This document shows positions 53,108 to 61,912 of a stretch of DNA of 64,000 nucleotides, piece by piece. The position numbers were made by a program, and so were the translations under genes. The stretch is from Panacagrimonas sp965216805. Lineage in GTDB: Bacteria > Pseudomonadota > Gammaproteobacteria > Nevskiales > Nevskiaceae. The first letter of the stretch is position 1. Every line of letters starts with the position of its first letter. The notes beneath the pieces were generated by a model, which was not told the origin of the DNA, did not search any database, and worked only from the letters and a program-made list of their open reading frames with translations. Where the stretch lies: positions 1,364,001 to 1,428,000 of the forward strand of contig NZ_CBDCGN010000003.1 of assembly GCF_965216805.1 (NCBI RefSeq), given 5' to 3'.

Positions 53108-56100
53108 ATGTCGATGCGGTCATGGCTGCTGACGGTGTCGACCGCGATGGCGCTGGGCGGCGCGCCCGCCCTTGCCGCCGAAGTTGCAGGCGAGCGCGGA
53201 GTCGAGGTGATCGGCACCGACCCGCTCGCCGCGGGGGCGCGGGGCGGTCTGCGCGTCGGGGACGTGATCGAGCAGGTGCAGGTGGTCGGCGCACGCGGCG
53301 CAGCAGGCGACCGCCAGGCGGTAGCGACACCGCTGGAGGTGCGTGCGGCCGAGTTCGCGCGCGCCGGTCCGCAGGACCTGCGCCTGCAAGTGCTACGCGG
53401 CGGCGCGCGCCTGCAGCTCGAACTTTCCGCCGGCACCCTCGGCGCCCGACTGCGTCCGCGGTTGCCCGCGCCCCTTGCCGAGGAACTGGTGGCGGCACTG
53501 GACGAGGCCGGCGACGAGCCGCTGCGGCCCCTGCGCGATCGGCTGCTGGCAATGGAGCACCGCCGTGCGGCCACCTGGGTGCAGTACGAGATCGCACGTC
53601 GGCGTGCCCGGAACTCGGATGTGCCGGGGGCGCTGCAGGCCAGCCTTCACGCGATCGAGCTGGCTGCGGAGGCGTCGGTGGCGCTGCCGGTGGCGGAAAC
53701 GATCCGCCTGGATGTCGCCGCCGATCTGGCTCACGCCAGCGAGTTGGTGGAGGCCGAGCATCAGCTGCAGAGCATGCTGGCGCCGCTCGAGGCGGCTTGG
53801 CCGCGGTCGCGCCTGTATACCGAGACGCTACACGAACTCGGCCGCGCCCGACTGTATCTGGGCAAGACCGAAGCGGCGCAGGCGCATTTCGCGGCGGCCA
53901 TCGAAGTCAGCGATGCGATGGCCGACGAGTTCGGTCGCGCTAGCGGCATCTACCTGCAAGGACAGGCGCATCTGTGGCGCAACGACAATGCCGCCGGCCT
54001 GGTGAACCTGACCCAGGCGCTGAAGATTTTTCGGCGGATCGAGCCGGGCGGGCGCGAGGAGATTCTGTGCCTGCTGCGGCTGGCGCTGGCGCACCGTCAG
54101 GCCGACGCGCTGGACCATGCGCGCACTTATGCGGAGGCCGCATTGGAGAAGATCGAGCGGCGCGATCCCCAGACCGGCCTGGATCATGCGCTGTTCGAAC
54201 TCGGGGTGATCGCCTCGCGCCAGCACCACGTTCGCGAGGCCGAAGCGTTCCACCAGCGCGCGCTCGCGCATCTGGACCAGCATCATCCGCAATCGCAGGG
54301 ACGCGCCTACATTCTGAACTCGCTCGGCTACCTCAAGACCTTGCGACGCGACTATGCCGGCGCGCAGCGTCACTACGAACAGGCGCTGGCGTCGTTCGAG
54401 GCCTTGGAGTTGCGACCCGACATCGGTCTGGCACTGCAGAATCTGGCCGACAACGCGGTGCAACAGGGAAATCTTCCCGGCGCCGACGACTATGCCCACC
54501 GCGCGCTGGAGGTGCTGCAGTCGCTGCAGTCCGCAGATACCGCCCTGACCCCGCTGTGGAACATCCAGGCGCGTGTCGCGCTGGACAGCGGCCGTCTCGA
54601 GCAGGCCGGGACGCTCTATCGAAAAGCCTTGCAGCGCGAGCAACGCGCGGCACCCGATAGCCTGCGGGTGTGGGGTAGCCATATCGGCCTGGCACGGCTG
54701 GCGTTGCAGCAGCAGCACAGCGCCGCGGCCGGCGAGCATCTGGAACCTGCACTGAAGATCGCCCGGCGGCGGGCGCCCGACAGCCGCTTCGTGGCGCTCA
54801 CCGAGTTCGAGCTTGGCCGCGTGGCGGAGGCGCAAGGGCGGATCGAAACCGCCAGCCGACGCTATTTCGCCGCTATCGACGCCTTGGAATCGGCCCAGGG
54901 TCTGCTCGGCGGCAGCTTGGCCGAACAGGCCGGCTTTCTGGCAGGCGATGCGCGGCTGTATCGCCGCCTGATCCGGGTCCTGACCGAACAGGGGCGCCAC
55001 GCCGAGGCCTTCGAAGTGTTGGAGCGCTACCGCTCGCGTCTGCTGCTGGATATCAACGCCAGCGCAGGGGCGGCGCTGCCGCTGGACCTGCCGACAGCGC
55101 TGGCCGGCCGTGTTGCAGCGTTGCAGCAGCGGCATGATCGCGTTTCCGGTCGTCTGCTTGAGCTGCCGGATGCCGACGACGCCCGGACCGGCCCCTTGCT
55201 GCTTCAGATCGATGGGCTGCGCCGTGACATGGCCGAGTTGTACCGGCAGGTGCAGGCCGACGCCGATCCGCAGCGACTGGCCAGCATGGGCATGAGCCCC
55301 AGGCCGGACCTCGCAGCGATCCGTGCGGCGCTGCAGCCCGGCACCTTGTTGCTGTCGTACGCAGTGATGCAGGAACGCAGCTACCTGTTCAGCCTCAGCC
55401 ATCGCGAGCTGCGCGTGCTGGAACTGCCGCATGGGCGCGCCGCGCTGGAACCGCGCATCGCCGCGCTACGCGCCCTGATCGCGCTGACCCGTCCCAACGC
55501 GTTGCTCCGGCAGGCCTTGCATGACAACGCGCATCGGCTGTTTCAGGACCTGCTGGCGCCGGTTGCCGGCGAGCTGGCGCAGGCCCAACGCCTGGTGATC
55601 GTGGCCGACGGACCCCTGCACGCGCTGCCGTTTGCCGCCCTGGTGAGTGCGCCCGCCTCGCCGACGCGCGCCCGGCCCGAGTATCTGATCGAGCGGCTGC
55701 CGATCTCCCTGGCGTTGTCGGCGGCCGCGCATGTCGCTGCAGGCGATGGCGACGCGCACCGTCCGCGTGGCGCCGACGAGCTGGTGGTGTTCGCGCGTGC
55801 GCAGGGCGTGGCGGTGCCGTCTGCGGTCGCCGATACACGCGATGGCCGGCGTCCGGCCTTGCCTTACGTCAGGCAGGAGGCCCTGGCGATCGCTGGCCTG
55901 TACGGTGATCGGGCGCAGGTCTTTCTGGACGCGCAGGCCAGCGAATCCAGAGCTAAACAGGCCGGCGGCAAGGCGCGCATCCTGCACTTTGCGACACATG
56001 CGGTGCTGCAGGAGGCGCTGCCGCTGGACTCCTATCTGCTGCTCGGTGCCGGCGACGGCGACAACGGACTGCTGCAAGCCTGGGAGGTGGCCCAGCAGAT

Positions 56101-56482
56101 GCGCCTGGACGCCGACCTGGTGACCTTGGCCGGCTGCGACACCGTGATGGGCAAGAACTACGCGGGGGTCGGGCAACTGGGGCTGCACAGTGCGTTCATG
56201 GTCGCCGGCGCGCGCGCGGTGCTGGGAACGCTGTGGGGCGTGCCGGATCGGCAGGCCAGTGACCTGATGCAGTTGTTCTACCGGCATCTGGAGAATGGCG
56301 ACACACCGGACCTTGCCCTGCAGCGAGCACAACGGGCGCTGCTGGACGGGCGCGTACCGACGGGCTCGAACGGGCTGGACCGTCTCCTGCGTGCTTGGGA
56401 AAGCCTGTTCGACCGCGGTGGCGAGGCGAACGCGGCGTCGAGCCATTGGGCTGCGTTCCAACTCACCGCGGCCGGTCGCTGA
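53108..56482 (+). CDS. exported PDZ-TPR-CHAT protease-like protein
   Basis: The 1124-residue product has a signal peptide (about 1-24, APALAAEVAG) and a PDZ-like segment (about 28-95, GARGGLRVGDVIEQVQVVG). An array of TPR helices (about 160-660, e.g. GRAYILNSLGYLKTLRRDYA) and a C-terminal CHAT domain (about 820-1120) follow. The CHAT caspase-type dyad is intact: His964 in HFATHAV and Cys1010 in LAGCDTVMGK, followed by GTLWGVPD. It starts 7 bases after the anti-sigma-like gene, so all three form one operon. CHAT proteins are proteases or scaffolds in stress and defence responses; here export puts the protease in the periplasm. Its target is unknown. Confidence 0.87.
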   Translation: MSMRSWLLTVSTAMALGGAPALAAEVAGERGVEVIGTDPLAAGARGGLRVGDVIEQVQVVGARGAAGDRQAVATPLEVRAAEFARAGPQDLRLQVLRGGARLQLELSAGTLGARLRPRLPAPLAEELVAALDEAGDEPLRPLRDRLLAMEHRRAATWVQYEIARRRARNSDVPGALQASLHAIELAAEASVALPVAETIRLDVAADLAHASELVEAEHQLQSMLAPLEAAWPRSRLYTETLHELGRARLYLGKTEAAQAHFAAAIEVSDAMADEFGRASGIYLQGQAHLWRNDNAAGLVNLTQALKIFRRIEPGGREEILCLLRLALAHRQADALDHARTYAEAALEKIERRDPQTGLDHALFELGVIASRQHHVREAEAFHQRALAHLDQHHPQSQGRAYILNSLGYLKTLRRDYAGAQRHYEQALASFEALELRPDIGLALQNLADNAVQQGNLPGADDYAHRALEVLQSLQSADTALTPLWNIQARVALDSGRLEQAGTLYRKALQREQRAAPDSLRVWGSHIGLARLALQQQHSAAAGEHLEPALKIARRRAPDSRFVALTEFELGRVAEAQGRIETASRRYFAAIDALESAQGLLGGSLAEQAGFLAGDARLYRRLIRVLTEQGRHAEAFEVLERYRSRLLLDINASAGAALPLDLPTALAGRVAALQQRHDRVSGRLLELPDADDARTGPLLLQIDGLRRDMAELYRQVQADADPQRLASMGMSPRPDLAAIRAALQPGTLLLSYAVMQERSYLFSLSHRELRVLELPHGRAALEPRIAALRALIALTRPNALLRQALHDNAHRLFQDLLAPVAGELAQAQRLVIVADGPLHALPFAALVSAPASPTRARPEYLIERLPISLALSAAAHVAAGDGDAHRPRGADELVVFARAQGVAVPSAVADTRDGRRPALPYVRQEALAIAGLYGDRAQVFLDAQASESRAKQAGGKARILHFATHAVLQEALPLDSYLLLGAGDGDNGLLQAWEVAQQMRLDADLVTLAGCDTVMGKNYAGVGQLGLHSAFMVAGARAVLGTLWGVPDRQASDLMQLFYRHLENGDTPDLALQRAQRALLDGRVPTGSNGLDRLLRAWESLFDRGGEANAASSHWAAFQLTAAGR

Positions 56483-56583
56483 AGCAGTCTTGTCGCCAGT
56501 GCCGGCCCACCGCCGGCGCCGCTTTCGTATCCTCAGGGGGGCATGCACAATCTCAGGCAATTTCCAGGCGCTTGCAGCAACCC

Positions 56584-57093
56584 GTGATCGATCCGGACGG
56601 CTATCGACCCAATGTCGGCATCATCGTGGCTAATCCGGCCGGCGAGGTGCTGTGGGCCAAGCGCGTCCGGCAGCAGGCCTGGCAGTTTCCGCAGGGCGGC
56701 ATCCAGCACGGCGAGACGCCCGAACAGGCGATGATCCGCGAGCTCAACGAGGAGCTGGGACTGTCGGCCTCCGACGTCCAACTGGTGGGCTGTACCTCGG
56801 GCTGGCTGAGCTATCGCCTGCCGCGCCAGTTCGTGCGCCGCGGCAACCGGGGTCGTACCTGCATTGGCCAGCGACAGAAATGGTTCCTGCTGCGACTGGT
56901 GGGTCCAGAGAGCAGCGTACGCTTCGATCTGACCGACCAGCCGGAGTTCGACGGCTGGCGCTGGGTGAACTGGTGGCTTCCGCTGGACGAGGTGGTGGCG
57001 TTCAAGCGCGAGGTCTATCGCAGCGCGCTCAATGAATTGGCGCCGCTGCTGGATATCTCTCCGCGGGGATCGGCATCGGCGGATGCGGTTTAG
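56584..57093 (+). CDS. rppH: RNA pyrophosphohydrolase
   Basis: RppH removes pyrophosphate from the 5' end of transcripts, starting RNA decay. The 169-residue product begins VIDPDGYRPNVGIIVANPAG from a GTG. It has the complete Nudix box GGIQHGETPEQAMIRELNEE followed by LG, and the family's FDGWRWVNWWLPLDEVVAFK end. The long open frame upstream is rejected because homology begins here. The stop lies 11 bases inside the next gene. Confidence 0.94.
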   Translation: MIDPDGYRPNVGIIVANPAGEVLWAKRVRQQAWQFPQGGIQHGETPEQAMIRELNEELGLSASDVQLVGCTSGWLSYRLPRQFVRRGNRGRTCIGQRQKWFLLRLVGPESSVRFDLTDQPEFDGWRWVNWWLPLDEVVAFKREVYRSALNELAPLLDISPRGSASADAV

Positions 57094-57622
57094 TCTGCCG
57101 CTGGTGGCCGCCGCAGTCCTGCTCGCGGGCTGTGCAACCTTGGACGAGGCCGAGTGCCGCAGCGTCGACTGGTTCGACCTGGGCGTGCGCGACGGTGCCG
57201 ACGGCTACGCGGCCACGCGCATTGGCGATCACCGCCAGGCGTGCTCCGAATTCGGGCTTGGCGTCGAGCAGGCTGACTGGCGTCGCGGCTACGAAGCGGG
57301 GCTGGAGTCCTATTGCACCATCGACAACGGGTATGCCGTCGGCCGGCGCGGCATGTACTACGGCCGTGTGTGCCCGCTCGACATGGAACGCGATTTCCTG
57401 GCGGCCTTTGCGCTGGGACGCGAAACCTACGATGTCGAGCAGGAAATGGCGCAACTGGATCAGCGCATCGTGTCGCTGGAATCGCGCCTGGCGCGATCCG
57501 AAGACCTGTCCGACCAGGCACGCCTGGACGCGCGGCGCGCGCTGGGCGAGCTGTATCGCCAGATGAGCTGGTTGCGGCGCTCGCGCGACCGGCTGGAGTT
57601 CGAATGGCGTTCGCGATTCTGA
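57083..57622 (+). CDS. DUF2799 lipoprotein
   Basis: This 179-residue protein has a lipobox (LLAGC, Cys16), followed by CRSVDWFDLGVRDGADGY and repeated YxxGxxxGLxxYC-type segments of the DUF2799 family. A C-terminal coiled coil (QLDQRIVSLESRLARSE) follows. Function is unknown; the protein is predicted to sit in the outer or inner membrane as a lipoprotein. It overlaps rppH by 11 bases. Confidence 0.82.
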   Translation: MRFSLPLVAAAVLLAGCATLDEAECRSVDWFDLGVRDGADGYAATRIGDHRQACSEFGLGVEQADWRRGYEAGLESYCTIDNGYAVGRRGMYYGRVCPLDMERDFLAAFALGRETYDVEQEMAQLDQRIVSLESRLARSEDLSDQARLDARRALGELYRQMSWLRRSRDRLEFEWRSRF

Positions 57623-57684
57623 CTGCGCGACAACGCGGTGCGCGGTTGCCGCAGCCATCGATGCGGCTCATTCAACTACATGGT

Positions 57685-57699
57685 TGACAATCATTCTCA
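57685..57699. promoter_or_regulatory. Fur box upstream of bfd
   Basis: TGACAATCATTCTCA matches the 7-1-7 Fur consensus TGATAATnATTATCA at all but two fixed positions. It lies 20 bases before the bfd start, in a short AT-rich island, so it should overlap the promoter and repress bfd when iron is plentiful. Confidence 0.78.
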
Positions 57700-57719
57700 T
57701 TAAAATTAACGTCGGCGGC

Positions 57720-57953
57720 ATGATTGTCTGCATCTGCAAGGCTGTCTCCGACAAGCACATCCGCCGCGCCGTCCACGCCGGGGCCACGACCCTGCGCGAG
57801 GTCAGCCGCGAACTGGGGGTGGGCACCTGTTGCGGCAAGTGCGTGCCGCAAGCCCGCGAGCTGGTGGCCAGTGCGCTGGGTGAGCAGACCCTCAAGCTCG
57901 GCGACTTGCTGGCGGCGCCAGCAATGGTCATGGGCGCCTCGGTGGCGGCTTGA
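57720..57953 (+). CDS. bfd: bacterioferritin-associated ferredoxin
   Basis: This 77-residue [2Fe-2S] protein reduces the iron core of bacterioferritin and so releases stored iron. The cluster ligands are Cys4 and Cys6 (CIC) and Cys38 and Cys41 (CCGKC), the CxC-x31-CxxC layout of Bfd. A Fur box lies just upstream, and bfr follows 128 bases downstream. The start at ATG 57720 is set by homology; an open frame upstream covers the operator and is not coding. Confidence 0.92.
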   Translation: MIVCICKAVSDKHIRRAVHAGATTLREVSRELGVGTCCGKCVPQARELVASALGEQTLKLGDLLAAPAMVMGASVAA

Positions 57954-58081
57954 TCAAGCTCGTCCGATGCGCCTGAGAATCGCACGCAAAATCAGTTAAA
58001 AAGTCTTTTGGCTCAAATAGTTGCGATGGACTCGGTGGGCGCCGGCAGGTACACTGCGCGCCGGTCTCACGGAGAATTCCC

Positions 58082-58567
58082 ATGCGCGGCGATCCCAAGG
58101 TGCTCGAATACCTCAATCAGGCGCTTAAGAGCGAGCTGACAGCCATCAACCAGTACTTTCTGCATGCGCGGATGCTGGACAACTGGGGCTTGAAGAAGCT
58201 TGGCAAGCACGAGTACGCCGAATCCATCGACGAGATGAAGCACGCCGACCAGCTGGTCAAGCGGATCCTGTTTCTGGAAGGTCTGCCCAACCTGCAGGAC
58301 CTGGGCAAGCTCTATATCGGCGAGGACGTCAAGGAAGTCCTGGAATGCGACCTCAAACTGGAGATGGAGGCGCATCCGATGTACCGCGACGCCATCACCC
58401 ATTGCGAATCGGTGCGGGATTACGTGACTCGCGAACTTCTGGTCGAGATCCAGGAAAGCGAGGAAGAGCACATCGATTTCATCGAAGAGCAGCTGGGCCT
58501 GATCGAGCGCATGGGCCTGCAGAACTACGTGCAGACCGCCACCGGCGAGATTGAAGGCAGCGCCTGA
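58082..58567 (+). CDS. bfr: bacterioferritin
   Basis: This haem-containing ferritin of 24 subunits stores iron. The 161-residue product keeps the ferroxidase ligands Glu18, Glu51, His54, Glu94, Glu127 and His130, and the haem-ligating Met52. It follows bfd, the usual partner. A GGAGAATTCCC ribosome site precedes the ATG. The separate gap with no Fur box of its own suggests either a second promoter or readthrough from bfd. Confidence 0.95.
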   Translation: MRGDPKVLEYLNQALKSELTAINQYFLHARMLDNWGLKKLGKHEYAESIDEMKHADQLVKRILFLEGLPNLQDLGKLYIGEDVKEVLECDLKLEMEAHPMYRDAITHCESVRDYVTRELLVEIQESEEEHIDFIEEQLGLIERMGLQNYVQTATGEIEGSA

Positions 58568-58612
58568 GGCGCTTGCAGAGTCGCTGCCGGTGGGCCGGCG
58601 CCCCGGGTCCGC

Positions 58613-58679
58613 GTAGGGCGGGCCGCGCCCGCCGTCGGGGCCATCGATCAAGCGCGTTGGCGGCCACGGGCCGCCCTAC
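58613..58679. repeat. inverted pair of family B palindromes between convergent genes
   Basis: A forward copy (58613-58634, TAGGGCGGGCCGCGCCCGCC) and an inverted copy (58658-58679, GGCGGCCACGGGCCGCCCTA) lie between bfr and hemJ, whose 3' ends face each other. The pair can fold into two separate stems or one long hairpin. Confidence 0.8.
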
Positions 58680-58752
58680 GGATGGTGATCTTCGGCTCGG
58701 ATTGACCGGCGCGCCGATGAACGCGGGGGTATCGGCCGTAACGGTTGCGCCC

Positions 58753-59175
58753 TCAGAACGGCTTGACGATCACCAGGATCACTGCGCCGAACAACGCCAG
58801 CACCGGCGCCTCGTTGGCCCAGCGCCAGAATACGTGGTTGCGGGTGTTGGTGCCGGCGGCGAAACGGCGCAGGTGCAGCTTGAGCCAACCGTGATACCCC
58901 GATAGCGCCACCACCAGCGCCAGCTTGGCATGCATCCAGCCCTGCGCCATGTAGCCCGGCAGCAAGGTCAGCAGCCAGATTCCGAATGCCCAGGTCAGCA
59001 CCATGCCGACCGTCATGATCGCGTAGAGCTTGCGCTCCATCGTGCACATGCGCTCATGCTCCGGGCCGGTGGCGGCAACCTGGGTGTGATAGACGAACAG
59101 GCGCGGCAGGTAGAACAGCCCGGCGAACCAGGTCACCATGAAGACGACGTGGAGGGCCTTGATCCAAAGCAGCAT
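58753..59175 (-). CDS. hemJ: protoporphyrinogen oxidase HemJ (CopD/TIGR00701 family)
   Basis: HemJ oxidises protoporphyrinogen IX to protoporphyrin IX in haem synthesis and is an inner-membrane protein. The 140-residue product has four helices, the conserved His9 in LWIKALHVVFMVTWFAGLFY, the segment LPRLFVYH, and the GWMHAKLALVV segment with the essential His/Lys. It is convergent with bfr and divergent from argC. Nearness to the iron-storage genes is suggestive but may be chance. Confidence 0.9.
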   Translation of the reverse strand: MLLWIKALHVVFMVTWFAGLFYLPRLFVYHTQVAATGPEHERMCTMERKLYAIMTVGMVLTWAFGIWLLTLLPGYMAQGWMHAKLALVVALSGYHGWLKLHLRRFAAGTNTRNHVFWRWANEAPVLALFGAVILVIVKPF

Positions 59176-59233
59176 GGCGGCGCGTATGAATGAACAGGCG
59201 GGTCGCTAGAATAGTCGTCTTTCCCAGCGTGCA

Positions 59234-60271
59234 ATGCTCATGATCAAGGTTGGAATCGTCGGCGGCACCGGCTACACCGGCGCCGAGCTGCTGCGTTTGC
59301 TGGCCCAGCATCGGGCCGCGCATGTCGAAGTGCTGACCTCGCGTCAGGAATCCGGTAAACGCGCCGACCAGCTTTTCCCGTTTCTGCGCGGCAGCAGCGA
59401 CGCCGTGTTCGAGTCGCCCGACATCGAGCGGCTGGCCCGGTGCGACGCGGTCTTTTTCGCCACACCGCACGGCACCTGCATGCAGATGGCGCCGCAACTG
59501 ATCGAGCGCGGCGTGCGCATCGTGGACCTGTCGGCCGACTTTCGCCTCAAGGATCGCGACGTCTTCCAGCGCTGGTATAAGCAGCCGCATACGGCGTTCG
59601 ACCTGCTGCAGGAAGCGGTCTACGGCCTGCCGGAATGGGAGCGCTTTGCGGTCGCCAACGCCCGTTTGGTGGCGAGTCCCGGCTGTTATCCCACCGCCGT
59701 TCAACTGGCGCTGATGCCGCTGCTGGAGATGGGCCTGATCGAACTGAACGGCATCGTCGCCGACTGCAAGTCCGGCGTCAGTGGCGCGGGGCGCGAGGCC
59801 AGGATCGGGTCGTTGTATTGCGAGGCGACCGACAGCTTCAAGGCCTACGGTGTGTCCGGACATCGGCACCAGCCGGAAATCGAGCAGCAACTCGCGTTGT
59901 ACGCGGAGCAACCGGTGGGACTGACCTTCGTCCCGCATCTGGTGCCGATGAGCCGCGGTATCCACGCGACGATCTACGTGCGGCCCAAGGATCCGGACTA
60001 CGACTTCCAGAATCTGTTCGAGCAGCGTTACCAGGGCGAGCCGTTCATCGATATCCTGCCGACCGGCGAGCATCCGGAAACGCGCAGCGTGCGCGGCTCG
60101 AATGTCTGCCGCATCGCGCTGCACCGTGCGCCGGATCGCAAGACCCTGATCGTGCTGTCGGTGATCGACAACCTGATCAAGGGCGCCTCCGGGCAGGCGT
60201 TGCAGTGCTTCAACCTGATGTTCGGCTTCCCCGAATCGCAGGGACTGGAATCGCCGCCGCTGGCGCCATGA
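59234..60271 (+). CDS. argC: N-acetyl-gamma-glutamyl-phosphate reductase
   Basis: ArgC makes N-acetylglutamate semialdehyde in arginine synthesis. The 345-residue product has the NADP-binding GIVGGTGYTGAELLRLL, the catalytic Cys151 in SPGCYPTAVQLAL, and the conserved GHRHQPEIEQ and HLVPMSRGIHATIYV. An ATG two codons later (MIKVGIVGG) is an equally good start. No other arg genes are adjacent. Confidence 0.93.
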   Translation: MLMIKVGIVGGTGYTGAELLRLLAQHRAAHVEVLTSRQESGKRADQLFPFLRGSSDAVFESPDIERLARCDAVFFATPHGTCMQMAPQLIERGVRIVDLSADFRLKDRDVFQRWYKQPHTAFDLLQEAVYGLPEWERFAVANARLVASPGCYPTAVQLALMPLLEMGLIELNGIVADCKSGVSGAGREARIGSLYCEATDSFKAYGVSGHRHQPEIEQQLALYAEQPVGLTFVPHLVPMSRGIHATIYVRPKDPDYDFQNLFEQRYQGEPFIDILPTGEHPETRSVRGSNVCRIALHRAPDRKTLIVLSVIDNLIKGASGQALQCFNLMFGFPESQGLESPPLAP

Positions 60272-60281
60272 TGGCGGCCCG

Positions 60282-61046
60282 GTGAAGCGTCATCACGTCG
60301 TCGTCCGCGGCCAGCGCTCGCGGCAGGCCCTGCTGCTGTGGGCGCTGGCCGCGGTGGCGGTGGTGGTGATCGGCTACGTGATCTATCACCAGGCCACCGA
60401 TCCCAACTCCACCTGGTTTCGCGATCCGGACAGCGAGATCGTGCAATTGCGCGACGAGCGCAAGCGGCTGGTCCGCGATCTGCGGGCGGCCCGCAACGAG
60501 CTCGACGATCTGCGCGGACAGAGCACTTTTGCGGCGCGCTCCTGCGAGATCGACGCACAGGCCTGCGAGGCGCTGCGCGACACCGTGGCCAGCATGGAAT
60601 CCCAGAACGCCGAGTTGCGCGAACAACTGGCGCTGTACCGCAACATCCTGTCGCCGGAGCAGGCCAGCACCGGGATTCGCGTGCTGCAACTCAAACTCAG
60701 ACCCGAGGACGGCGCGCGGATCTGGCGCTACGACCTGATCCTGGTGCAGCCCCTGCAGCGCGATCGCACCGCCAGCGGCACCTACGACTTTGCGGTCGAA
60801 GGCCTGGATGACGGCACCCTGGAGACCTATCGGCTGGACCAGCTGCAGGTCGGCGAGGCGGACAAGGACGTCCGCAAGTTCTCGTTTCGCGCATTCCAGG
60901 AGTTCGGCGGCCGGATGAGGCTGCCCGAAGGTTTCCTGCCGTCGCGAGTAACCGTTACCCTGTCCCTGGACAACGACGGCCCCAAGGGCGGCGTGGTCAA
61001 GGAACCCTACGATTGGTCGCGGCTGGTGGAAGCCGGCGAGGAGTAA
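60282..61046 (+). CDS. DUF6776-like membrane-anchored coiled-coil protein
   Basis: This 254-residue protein has a short basic N-terminus, one membrane helix (about 16-36), a coiled coil (about 50-125, EIVQLRDERKRLVRDLRAAR) and a C-terminal beta domain (IRVLQLKLRPEDGARIWRYD). This architecture matches the DUF6776 family of gammaproteobacteria, which precedes bactofilin genes as it does here (5-base gap). A role in anchoring or organising the bactofilin is inferred from that pairing. The start is a GTG. Confidence 0.75.
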   Translation: MKRHHVVVRGQRSRQALLLWALAAVAVVVIGYVIYHQATDPNSTWFRDPDSEIVQLRDERKRLVRDLRAARNELDDLRGQSTFAARSCEIDAQACEALRDTVASMESQNAELREQLALYRNILSPEQASTGIRVLQLKLRPEDGARIWRYDLILVQPLQRDRTASGTYDFAVEGLDDGTLETYRLDQLQVGEADKDVRKFSFRAFQEFGGRMRLPEGFLPSRVTVTLSLDNDGPKGGVVKEPYDWSRLVEAGEE

Positions 61047-61051
61047 AGGCG

Positions 61052-61528
61052 ATGAGCATGTTCGGCAGCGGCGACGCCTCCGGGCGCAAGAAGGCCACTG
61101 CGGTCAACACCCTGGTGGGCGAACTGACCGAAATCCGCGGCGATGTGCTGTTTTCCGGCGGCCTGCACGTGGATGGCCGCATCCGCGGCAAGGTGATTGC
61201 AACCGTCGGCGAGCCGGCCTCGCTGTCGATCAGCGAGCAGGGCGCAGTTGAAGGCGACATCAGCGTCCCCATTCTGACGGTCAACGGTACGGTGTCCGGC
61301 AACGTCTACGCCAGCGAGAAGATGACGCTGGCCGCGCGCGCACGGGTGACCGGCAACGTGTATTACAGCGTGCTGGAAGTGCAACCCGGAGCGGAGGTCA
61401 ACGGTCAGATGGTGCATGATCCCTCCGGCGATCGTGCGCCGTCCGCCATCGGCGAGCCGCGCGGGGAAGCTGCCAGTGCCAGTGGCGCCATTCATGACCT
61501 GCGCCGGCCCAAGGTCATCGCGTCCTGA
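61052..61528 (+). CDS. bactofilin (polymer-forming cytoskeletal protein)
   Basis: This 158-residue protein has the central bactofilin beta-helix: LVGELTEIRGDVLFSGGLHV, DGRIRGKVIATVGEP, AVEGDISVPILTVNGTVSGN and ARVTGNVYYSVLEVQPGAEV. Short disordered ends flank it. Bactofilins form filaments that recruit cell-wall enzymes and set cell shape. A penicillin-binding protein gene lies two genes downstream, a fitting neighbour. ATG 61052 is set by the family start and the position after the upstream stop. Confidence 0.92.
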   Translation: MSMFGSGDASGRKKATAVNTLVGELTEIRGDVLFSGGLHVDGRIRGKVIATVGEPASLSISEQGAVEGDISVPILTVNGTVSGNVYASEKMTLAARARVTGNVYYSVLEVQPGAEVNGQMVHDPSGDRAPSAIGEPRGEAASASGAIHDLRRPKVIAS

Positions 61529-61552
61529 ACGATTCATTGAAGGTTTAGTCCC

Positions 61553-61903
61553 ATGGAAGCTGAAACCCTTACCGAAACCCCCGTCCTGTTCACCGATTCG
61601 GCTGCACGCAAGGTGCGCGAGCTGCTGGACGAGGAAGAAAATCCCCAGCAGGTGCTGCGCGTGTTCATCAGCGGCGGCGGCTGCTCGGGATTCCAGTACG
61701 GTTTCAAGTTCGACGATGCCGCCGAAGAGGACGACGTCCAGGTGGAAAATCACGGCGTGCGCTTGGTGGTGGACCCGATGAGCATGCAATACCTTGCCGG
61801 CGCCGAGATCGACTACAAGGAAAGCGTGGAAGGCGCGCAATTCGTGATCCGCAATCCCAACGCCTCCACCACCTGCGGCTGCGGATCCTCGTTCTCGGTC
61901 TGA
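61553..61903 (+). CDS. erpA: iron-sulfur cluster insertion protein ErpA
   Basis: This A-type carrier delivers Fe-S clusters to target enzymes. The 116-residue product has the three conserved Cys: Cys44 in GGGCSGFQYG and Cys108 and Cys110 in TTCGCGSSFSV, and the closing ANPNA-like IRNPNAS segment. The ErpA-type length and FKFDDA segment favour ErpA over IscA. Confidence 0.93.
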   Translation: MEAETLTETPVLFTDSAARKVRELLDEEENPQQVLRVFISGGGCSGFQYGFKFDDAAEEDDVQVENHGVRLVVDPMSMQYLAGAEIDYKESVEGAQFVIRNPNASTTCGCGSSFSV

Positions 61904-61912
61904 GTCCTCGCC

